DNA from: Cladosporium sp. IMV 00045
Taxonomy: Eukaryota; Ascomycota; Dothideomycetes; Cladosporiales; Cladosporiaceae
Assembly (NCBI GenBank): GCA_001931905.2
Contig: MSJI02000009.1
Span: 1-41,307, forward strand
DNA: 41,307 bases
Direction: 5' to 3'
Below the pieces are notes generated by a model, which was given only the letters and a program-made list of their open reading frames with translations, ran no database searches and was not told the DNA's origin. The translations under genes and the position numbers were made by a program. Shown in pieces: positions 33,153-41,307 of this stretch (position 1 is its first letter; the number at the start of each line of letters is the position of its first letter).

Positions 33153-36100
33153 ATGTCTTACTACCAGGGCGGAAGCTACCAGCAACCTTCTTCCAATCGC
33201 TACCAAGACCCATATGCGCAATACGCGCAAGGCCAGAATGGAGGATACCCAAACCAGCAAGCGCCTCTGCCGCCGCCGCCTCCACTTCAGCAGCAGCAGC
33301 AATACCCGAGTCAGTCAGCATACGGCCAGCAGCAATATGGTGGCTCAGTACAGCAGTCACAGGGCGGATACCAGAACAACAGCGTAGTCTCTCCTCGCGC
33401 GACCTCGTTTGCGTCTTCGCATGCGAGCCAACACCAGTCGCCGCAGACATACAATCCCCAGAACTATACCCAATCACCGCAGCAGACCCAGGGTCAGATA
33501 CCGCAGTACAACCCTCAAAGCTATGCGAGCCTGAATTCGGCGCCATATCCCGCCCAGTACAATCCAGCTGCATACCCTGAACCTGCTGCTCAAGCCACCA
33601 GCGGCCCTATGGGCGACCCATATGCGTACTCCCCAAGTAATCATTCAAGCGTTGGATTTCCTTCTCCACAACAGCCTCCGTACAGGCGGTCGCCGCAGGT
33701 GGCTCAGTATGGCACTCAGCAACAACATTCGCCCCAACCACCACAGCATCAGTATGGGTATCAATCACGGCCGAGCCCTTCGCCGCCTCAGTCCTCCTAT
33801 TCTTTCCAGAACTCTGCACCCACCACGCAGCAATCTTACATCGAGATGCCGTATCCCTCCAACGACTGGCAGCAGCCCTCGCCCCGAAGACAAGGGTCTT
33901 CTGCTCAGGCTCATATGCGTCAGTACTCAAATGTCTCACCCGCAGCACTTGATCTCTCCGACGAGCATTCCCCTGCGGCGCCACCATATCCAGCAAGTAA
34001 CCACCAGTCACCATCTCTTTACCGCTCTCATGCATCTCATGGCTCTTCGCCATCACCGCCAAGTTCTACACCAGGGCCGACCCCGCCTGCCCATGGTGTT
34101 TCTTCCCGGTCGAATACCCTCGGCCGACATCCCTCTCAAAGACCATTGCCCGGATTACCAGAGCCCCAAGATGAATCTGACTACTTCCAGCCACACGGCC
34201 GACCGATGAGTCACGAAGAGGCCGAGGAGCTTGACCAAGACGAACTCTTCGATCAAGTTGAGGATGCAATTCTCAATGCTGGTCGTCCTGGTCGGAGCCC
34301 TTCAATAGCACTGACATCGCCACCTAATGACCACAGGCCTCATCGCTACGGGACGGTATCGCCGCGAGATGTTGGCATGGTGAATGGCCACCTATCTCCA
34401 GGTCTACAACATGCAAATTCTGCCGACCTGTACAATGACGATAGTGACCCCGAGGCTGCGGCCGGATTGGAGGCCATGCGCTTGGCCGACGAACAAGAGG
34501 CGGCGAACGACTTCCGAAGTTCGAGTGTCAGCAGTACCCAGAGACCGTTCACTGGATACAATTCCCAGCGTATTCCTCGTCATGACTCCCAGCGACAGAA
34601 CGGGAATAGGATCAGCGATGGCGACGATTACAGTGGAGTAGATGTGTCCATGTTCACAGGCGGCTACGACGTTCAGATGTCGTATGGTGGCGATCCAAGC
34701 CAGTTGGCTGCAGGGGGAGAGATCAATGGCGACGCGCATAGCCAAGCTGTATCGAGCCAGCACAGCTCGATGCGTAGATCACACCCATCGCAGAACTCAA
34801 GCTACGATTACAACATGGACTCAATCCATCCATTCCCGCCATTCAGAGATGCGAGAGTGGATGAGGGTGGAACCGGTGGCAATTACGAGCCACCGGCTGA
34901 TGGTAGACGACAAAGCTACGACGAGGGCGACGAATACACACTCATGGAAGATCGGATGCCAGAGCGCTTTCCTGACGAACCACCAGATGTCTTCTTCAAC
35001 TCCACTACATCAACGCATCGTCCCCTGCCACCGCCACCGCCGGGCGAGGACACGCCACCCTTACCACAGGGCGGCTATCCCTACGCACCGAGCGGCTATG
35101 ACATGAATGCTCAAGGACAATGGGTTCCACGATCTGCCTCACTCATCAACTACAGTAAAACACCTCCAGTTAACCAGCCATTGAGGTCAAAGACGGATGC
35201 AGAGGAGCGTCGCTTGCGTCAAACGAGACCTTCATCCGGTTACTCCACCACTTACGACACGACTCCTGCAAGCGCGAGTGCCGTCGCCATTGATTTGCCA
35301 TCTTTGCCTACTCGACGCTTTGTTCCTTCGAAATTGGGCACACCTGATTTCAAGAAATGCGATGAGCCATGGGCTCTCAGTGCGATTCTGACCTGGTTGA
35401 TGATCGTCACCAAACCGGACCAGACTACTGAGCTCAAAGAGGCTGCCATCAAGGAAGCTTTGGTCAATTTGTTCACCAACAAAGTTCCCACGATGAATAT
35501 TGCCGACGCTGAGGGGCTGAGTGACCGAGTGGTCGAGAACATGTACCAGGCCGGTGCTTTGCAAACCACCGAAGAATGGGTCAAGCTTACCCACGCTCCA
35601 ATGTCTGGTGTCATCTTCCAGCTCTCGAGTGCTGGATGCTACTCTCCCACACTGCACGACCATGTCGTACCAGGCCGATGCTACGCGCACCACTGCCAAC
35701 GCACCCTGAAGAAGGTCAATCTGCACACTCAGCCGGTGCGCACGCATGAGACCTGGGCAGAATTCTACGGCCTCAAGAAGGAGGACATCGAAGGCAAAAA
35801 CAACAAGGAGATCGAGCGACAGAACGTTCTGCACGAGATTGTGCAAACAGAAGACTACTACATGGAGCAGCTGAACCTGTTGAGGATCATATATCGGGAC
35901 CCGCTTGCCAAGAGCGAGCCGTCCATCGTTACGCCGAAGCGCAAAGATAAGTTCCTCAAGGACGTGTTCGGTAAGCTTGAGCAGGTCAAGCAAGCCAACG
36001 AGGATCATCTTCTACCTCAGCTCAAATATCGCCAGCATGAGCAAGGTCCGTGGGTTGTTGGCTTCAGTGACATTTTCCGCCAGTGGATCCGGATGGCCAA

Positions 36101-38340
36101 GGTCGCCTACATCGATTACGCTGGTTCATTTCCAGGAGCGAGCTTCATGGTCCGTCAAGAAATGGAGCGCAACATTCAGTTCGCCGGCTTCCTAGACAAG
36201 GCACGCAATGATCCAAGAGGCAAGAGACTTGGGTGGGATACCTATCTCAAGTCGCCCATTACTCGCTTGCAGCGCTACACACTCCTCCTGCACACTGTTC
36301 TGAAGAACATGAAGACCGACAGCGAAGAGAAGACAAATCTCCAGATCGCCTACGATGAGGTGAAAGCCGTGACCCTTGAGTGTGACACACGCGTCGCTGA
36401 GATGCAGCGAAAGGTCGATTTGGCAGACTTGAGCGCCAAATTGGTCCTGAGACCAGGCATGCAGAACGCTGTGGAGCTGAATCTGAACCACCTCGGTCGT
36501 GAGTTGGTGCATCGTGGCGATCTGCAGCGAATGGGCGGCAACCGTTTCAATTTGCTTGACAGTCACGCCTTGTTGTTTGATCATTATTTGGTCATCTCGA
36601 AGAGTATCCATCAACGCGCCGAGCAAGGTGGGAGGGTCGAGAAGTACGACGTGTCAAGACTGCCGATTCCAATGGACCTGCTCGTTTTAGAGACCACGAC
36701 AGAACAACCGGTGCAAAAGTCATCGTACATGAAGGGTATCACCACCGTCTCTGCTGTCACGGGCCGGTCAGCAACATCGTCCGATGTGACAACTTTGGGC
36801 AGAACGCAGTCCAATTCGCCGGCGCCAGGTCTGGCGCATGCCAACACTGGCATGTCAGCGAGCACTCTCCATACCGTTACCTCGATTGACACCGGTAAAG
36901 ACTCCGACAAGATTCTGTATCCCATTAAAATCAAACATCTGGGACGAGAGAACTACAGCCTCTTCGCTCATACAGAGCAAGCGAGACGGGAGTGGACCAC
37001 CAAAATCATCGAGGCCAAGACAAAGCACGCCAAAGCACTTCACGCACAACATGCGGAACCGTTCAGGCTGCGTGTTGTTGCCGATTCAGCGTTCGTATAT
37101 GATGGCTTCGGCACTACTGTAGGCAAGACTCTGGTCATTAAGGGTACGCCCATCGACCGTGCGATTCAAGAGGTCGAGCAGAGATTTAAGGATACTGGAA
37201 GACCTGGTCCGATTTGCAGAGCAAGAGTCAATTGTGCTACTAGCTTCGTGATGCCTTACCCGGGTAAGCAGATGGTGGCAGTGGGAACCGATTTCGGTGT
37301 CTTCGTGAGCGAGGCCGACAACCCAAGAGGTTGGACCAAGGTAAGTACATCACCGTCGTTGTTCGAATCGGGCTTTGCTGACATCTTGACAGGCCATCAG
37401 CATGGCGCGCGTCACTCAGATTGCCGTGCTGGAGGAGTTCAACCTTTTCTTGCTCATCTCAGACAAGTCCCTCATTGCCTACCACCTCGATGTTGTCACC
37501 GCGGGCCCCGCCAGCACTGTTGATTCCGGCCGGAAAGCTCCCCAAAAGCTCTCCGGCAGCCGCGACGTCGGCTTCTTCGTGGCTGGTCGCATGAAAGACC
37601 GCACTCTTGTCTTTTACAAGAAGCGCGACAACCTGTCTTCTACCTTCAAGGTCCTGGAGCCCATCTATCAAAAGTCATCGGAACGCAAGAGAGCCGGCTT
37701 CTTCAAGCGTGGCTCGACCGAGTTCTTCCGCGAGTTCGACGACTTTTACATCCCTACGGAATGCACAGGTATCAACCTCTTCACCTCCTCGCTTGCAGTC
37801 AGCACCGCCCGCGGCTTCGAGGTCCTCTCACTAGAGCGCAAAGTCCCACAAAGCGTGCCGGAAATCCAAGGCGAGAGCGTGCAAAACATCGTTCGGCACA
37901 TCAAAGACCAGCGAGCGCTGTGCATGCTCCGCCTGAGCGAAGCCGAGTTCCTACTTTGCTACGCCAACTGCGCCGTCTACGTCAACAAGCACGGCGAGAT
38001 CTCCCGCTCGGTCATTATGGAATTCGTGGGCACGGCGCAGACCGCCGCGCTGTCTGGCGCTTACCTCGTGCTATTCGACCCGGATTTCATCGAGATCCGC
38101 AACGTGCAGAACGGGCGCCTGAAGCAGATCATCGCCGGGCGTGAGATCAAGTGCCTCGATGACGGGGGCGAGTATAACGCGGGTCTCAATCGTCCGCCCG
38201 TCGCGACGGGGAATGGTAGTGCGTATGGCAGTTCTGCGGCGGGTGGGAGGACGGTCAAGGCTGTCATGCAGCATCCGGAGAATGAGAGGACGCAGATCGT
38301 CGTTGAGCTGTTGCTGAATGAGGAGATGAAGGAGGGTTGA
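33153..38340 (+). CDS. ROM2: Rho1 guanine nucleotide exchange factor (Rom2-type: DEP, DH, PH, CNH)
   Basis: Exons 33153-37340 and 37393-38340 (intron 52 nt, phase 0) give 1711 residues. Rom2-type proteins activate Rho1 in the cell-wall integrity pathway. The first 700 residues or so are disordered and rich in Gln, Pro, Ser and Tyr, with a poly-Pro/poly-Gln run at 38-50. A DEP-like domain follows at about 735-850. The RhoGEF (DH) domain at about 890-1085 contains RQNVLHEIVQTEDYYMEQLN and the core helix YLKSPITRLQRYTLLLHTVL. A PH domain spans about 1115-1290, with a Ser/Thr-rich insertion at 1190-1250. The CNH domain runs from about 1305 to near the end, with TQIAVLEEFNLFLLISDKSL and GINLFTSSLAVSTARGFEVL. 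Order and length match fungal Rom1/Rom2. ATG context (CACCATGTC) is strong. Confidence 0.95.
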
Positions 38341-38692
38341 TGATGATAAGGTTTGGCCACGTTTTACGAAACGGAGTTCATCATCTCATTGACGATCTTC
38401 TTACTACACGGCTCTTCGGCTCGACCAATCATTTTTCTCTTTCTTGACAATCGTCCTTACTAGGAAGAGAAGCGGTTTTCGTCTTTTCGTTTTGGATATG
38501 GAAGGTGCTTAGGGTGTTAGATACCACTGATCTTCTGTTTTATCGTTTCTATTGTTTGCAAGCAGCCTCTTCATTGCTTTGGGCTCGCTAAATGTAATGA
38601 ACAGCAATTCTCTTCGCACACCGAACTGCAGTCACTGTCATCGACGAGGAACCCAGTCCGCCAAATCAACCAACACTCACAACAAAGCAACC
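38341..38692. terminator. Convergent 3' region of the RhoGEF and hydrolase genes
   Basis: 352 nt between converging stop codons, T-rich on the plus strand after the RhoGEF gene. It holds both 3' UTRs and no gene. Confidence 0.5.
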
Positions 38693-39670
38693 TCACCCCT
38701 CCACCCCCAACCACTCCCTAACGCAAACCTCCACCTTCTCCGGACAATCCAACAAACTCAAATGCCCCGCCCCCTCCAGCACCACAAACCTCCCCACCCT
38801 CTCCCCCAACATCCCCACCAACCTATCCACCTTCCCCCTCGAAACCCACCCATCCCCCTCCCCCCAAACAACCACAACCTCACACCCCACGTCCCCATAC
38901 CTCCCCACCATCCCGCCCACATCCTCATCATCCGCCTGCGCGATCTGCCTCACAAACGCCCTCTGCCCCTCTGCATCCTCAGAGATCCAAGGACGCACGA
39001 GCGCAGCTTCCCACTCATCCCCCTCCGAGCCTTCCGTGCATCTTGCACTCCTCACCACAGCTCTCAGCACCGCCTCGAAAATCTTCCCCGGCAGATGAGC
39101 GAAGGGCTCAGGCGTTTCGCGCACGAGACCGTAGAACCCGTCGCCCCAGGGCAGCACGGCGTTGGCGTCGAGGAGGAGGAGGCGGGTTATGGCGAGGGAG
39201 TGGTTGAGGTGGGCGTGGAGGGCGATCGTGCCGCCGATGTCGTGGGCGAGGATGCTGGGGGGTGGGGAGAGGAGGGCGAGGTGCGTGAGGAGGGAGGTCA
39301 GGGCGTGGGATTGCGTGGCGATGTTGGTTTTTGGGTCGTCCTCGTTTTCTTTTTCGGAGGAAGGGGAAGGGGAGGGGGGAGGTGCAATGCGCTCTTGTGA
39401 TTGTCCGTAGCCGGGGAGGTCGTAGAGGAGGATTTGGTGCGTTCCGGAAGCGAGGGGGGAGGTGGCGAGGGATTGGAAGACGATGGAGGACCAGGGAGTC
39501 TCGTGGATGAAGACGAGGGTTTCTAGAGGGGATTTTTGGGAGTTTTGGTTGTTTTGGTTGTTATGGCTATTTTTAGGAGAGGGAGGAGTGAGGAGGGCGT
39601 ATTTGATCTTCCATCCGGCGTGGATGAAGGTTGAGGGGAGGGTGTGGGGGGCTGGTGGTGCGAGGGGCAT
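38693..39670 (-). CDS. Alpha/beta hydrolase with Asp nucleophile (epoxide hydrolase/dehalogenase-like)
   Basis: Single-exon gene, 325 residues. The fold's landmarks are present: the oxyanion-side loop LVFIHETPWSSIVF (HGTPWSS in many relatives), strand-turn LLYDLPGYGQS, nucleophile elbow SILAHDIGGTIAL with D144 as the probable nucleophile, an acid candidate at D273 (VWGEGDGW) and the catalytic His303 in EGAGHLSLLDCP. Asp rather than Ser at the elbow is typical of epoxide hydrolases and haloalkane dehalogenases; the substrate is not predictable. Two low-complexity insertions stand out, NSHNNQNNQNSQ near 34-45 and a Pro/Ser/Glu stretch at 97-112. No signal peptide or membrane segment is seen. 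The coding strand is extremely G-rich over the last 250 nt. Three GAGGTCAA copies lie 260-320 nt upstream. Confidence 0.85.
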   Translation of the reverse strand: MPLAPPAPHTLPSTFIHAGWKIKYALLTPPSPKNSHNNQNNQNSQKSPLETLVFIHETPWSSIVFQSLATSPLASGTHQILLYDLPGYGQSQERIAPPPSPSPSSEKENEDDPKTNIATQSHALTSLLTHLALLSPPPSILAHDIGGTIALHAHLNHSLAITRLLLLDANAVLPWGDGFYGLVRETPEPFAHLPGKIFEAVLRAVVRSARCTEGSEGDEWEAALVRPWISEDAEGQRAFVRQIAQADDEDVGGMVGRYGDVGCEVVVVWGEGDGWVSRGKVDRLVGMLGERVGRFVVLEGAGHLSLLDCPEKVEVCVREWLGVEG

Positions 39671-39931
39671 GGTGATTTTGTTTTTCTTTTACGAGACTCG
39701 TTTTCAGATCGCCGCGGATGGACTACTGATGTTGGAGATATGTCTTCTCGACAGACCTTAACGCCATCCCGGAGTCCCTGATCGAATGATTGATGAATGT
39801 GAGGAGGACGTGGCTGGATGTTGAACTGCTTACAGGGGAGAATCGCGAATTATTATAAACATCCAGCAATCGCGCATTTTATTCATCAACATCACTCAAC
39901 TTCCTCCCCTCACCTTCTTAGTGGGCAATTC

Positions 39932-39992
39932 GAGGTCAACGAGGAAGTTCGAGGTCAACAGTGGATTCGATGTTCGAATTATTAGAGGTCAA
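39932..39992. repeat. Three direct copies of GAGGTCAA
   Basis: Copies lie at 39932-39939, 39951-39958 and 39985-39992, about 260-320 nt upstream of the hydrolase ATG. Spacing is unequal (19 and 34 nt between starts). They could be binding sites for a regulator, but no factor is assigned. Confidence 0.7.
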
Positions 39993-40066
39993 TCGACGTC
40001 ATGAGGACTTGGTTCCGTTTCTGCAGATCCATGTCCCTTTGCACTCTACCTTCAATGTTGCTGGAT

Positions 40067-40103
40067 TGTATTGGCAAGCCAATACATGTACATTATACAT
40101 GTA
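40067..40103. repeat. 9-bp inverted repeat around CCAAT, followed by two TACATGTA palindromes
   Basis: TGTATTGGC and GCCAATACA are perfect 9-bp arms around an AA spacer (40067-40086), so a CCAAT box is present on both strands. Self-complementary TACATGTA octamers follow at 40083-40090 and 40096-40103. The cluster is about 400 nt upstream of the hydrolase start. Confidence 0.8.
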
Positions 40104-40538
40104 CTGAAATACATGCAAGTCATAACTCGATGAGCGCTGACAGAATGGAGGTATACAGATGGTATCCATGATATCACGTATATCTGAAAGCTTGCCCATG
40201 TCGTGCACACATCTCGCTCTCGACCGCGGACGACGAGATGAGGGCAGCATGTCCGAGGCAATATTAGGGTATCTTCAACTGCATTGAGGGGGCAATAGAA
40301 TCGTGTAACAAGTCATTTCATTACAAGCATCCACAACCCCATCGAATGCCGAAAACAAATCTACCATTTTCTAATCCCATGCCACAATGACGCCACGCTG
40401 CGTTGACCTATTTTCTTCTTCCCTATGTGCTTTTCATTCACTTTTCTTTTGTATCTGTTTCTTTTCCCCTCATGTCCATCTTTCGCACTCGACTCGACAA
40501 AGCGAAATTCAGAGGAAAACCTGACTTCTCAACGCCAT

Positions 40539-41307
40539 CTAGAAGCAGAAGACCTGGTCCTCGAGCTTGCTGACGGGCCTGGCCTTGTTGTAGCCGAGAG
40601 ACTCGGTGGCCTTCTTCATGGCGCTGACCATGGGGGGCGGGCCGCAGATGAGGATCTTGACGTCGGGAGCGGGGCTGGGGAGGTGCTCCTGTTTTTGATC
40701 GTGTTAATTATATGGTCTGATACGTGCAAGTTCGCGCCGACTAGACTTCGTCTCATCGTGCTGTGGATTCAGCTTACCTTGATCATATCGGCAGTGACGA
40801 AACCGACACCACCAGTCCAGCCCTCAGGCGGGTTGTTGAGGACGTGGTGGACTCTGAAACCGGCGTCCTGGCGAGTGAGCTTCTCCAGATCCTCACGCAG
40901 CAAGATGTCGTCCTCGTTGACGTTTGCGAAAATCAGGTCGACCTCGGTCTTGTCGCCGGAAGCCCTGCCGCGGAGAATAGCCTTGGCGACCTGCAGCATG
41001 GGAGTGATGCCCGTACCGCCGGCGATCATACCAAAGCGTTTAACCATGTTGGGGGTGTAGACCATGGCGCCCTTGGGGCCCTTGACCTTCATCTTGTCGC
41101 CGATGTTGAGGGTGGCCAGGTGACGGCTGATGTTGCCGGTGGGGTAGCTCTTGATGAGCAGGTCGAAGTAGCCGGGCTCGACGTCGGAGGAGATCGGGGT
41201 GTAGGAGCGGACGACTTCCTTGTTGCTCACGACCTCGGTCTTGGGGTCTTTGACGTCCAGGTTGGCGGCGAGGGAGATGTGCTGGCCGATGGGCAGGCCG
41301 AGGATGC
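40539..41307 (-). CDS. CBR1: NADH-cytochrome b5 reductase, 5' end outside window
   Basis: The enzyme passes electrons from NADH through FAD to cytochrome b5 for sterol and fatty-acid desaturation, normally at the ER or outer mitochondrial membrane. Two exons are visible: 41307-40778 (partial, frame open at the edge) and 40688-40539. The intron, 40777-40689, is 89 nt, GT-AG and phase 0. Seen motifs are [13 protein letters not shown], the FAD-binding [28 protein letters not shown], the NADH-binding [13 protein letters not shown] and, in the last exon, [20 protein letters not shown] with the conserved end KLEDQVFCF. Skipping the last intron would give a false stop after MIKVS. The wording is nearer to fungal Cbr1 than to Mcr1, but the N-terminal anchor that would decide is outside the window. 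The visible part has 226 codons. Confidence 0.93.

Larger units (their letters stand above)
39671..40538. promoter_or_regulatory. Hydrolase promoter and CBR1 3' region
   Basis: 868 nt between the hydrolase start and the CBR1 stop, both genes on the minus strand. It contains three direct GAGGTCAA copies and a perfect inverted repeat, annotated separately, and no gene. Confidence 0.55.

Overview
This is nuclear DNA of a filamentous ascomycete fungus. Every gene is eukaryotic. Most genes carry short GT-AG introns (50-146 nt), several with CTAAC- or CTGAC-like branch points, and the gene families are fungal: HET domain, Rom2-type RhoGEF, RfeG-like factor, yeast-type amino acid permease, Doa10. 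The gene set and the long Ala/Ser-repeat protein related to those labelled 'transcription factor hoxa13' suggest a Dothideomycete, but I cannot place it further. I see no transposon, tRNA, rRNA or CRISPR array. || Layout, left to right: (1) 1-1252, minus, 5' part of an RfeG-like gene. (2) 1253-4168, gene-poor. (3) 4169-4647, plus, the tiny four-exon VMA9 gene (V-ATPase subunit e), convergent with (4) ARV1, minus, 4981-6164. (5) 6591-9767, minus, a PCA1/CrpA-class copper P-type ATPase with a Cys-rich N-terminus. (6) 10648-15969, minus, a DOA10/SSM4 ER ubiquitin ligase, divergent from (7) 16800-21480, plus, a 1537-residue Ala/Ser-rich repeat protein with an N-terminal membrane anchor and a C-terminal HDEL. 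(8) 22536-24545, minus, a HET-domain protein. (9) 25793-27639, minus, a dicarboxylic amino acid permease-like transporter. (10) 29901-31809, minus, a flavin monooxygenase. (11) 33153-38340, plus, a Rho1 GEF. (12) 38693-39670, minus, an alpha/beta hydrolase with an Asp nucleophile. (13) 40539-41307, minus, the 3' part of CBR1. || Four genes act at or in the ER: ARV1, DOA10, the HDEL protein and CBR1. DOA10 and the HDEL protein share one 830-nt divergent promoter that holds two motifs resembling unfolded-protein-response elements. The best candidate for something undescribed is the HDEL protein. Its sequence predicts an ER-lumenal scaffold rather than a homeobox factor, and splicing of its last intron decides whether the HDEL tail is made. 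|| A second unexpected pattern is at base level. In five genes, on both strands, the coding strand switches from C-rich to G-rich over the last 150-300 nt of the CDS, while at least three compact housekeeping-type genes do not switch. All multi-exon models were spliced by eye and lack transcript support.
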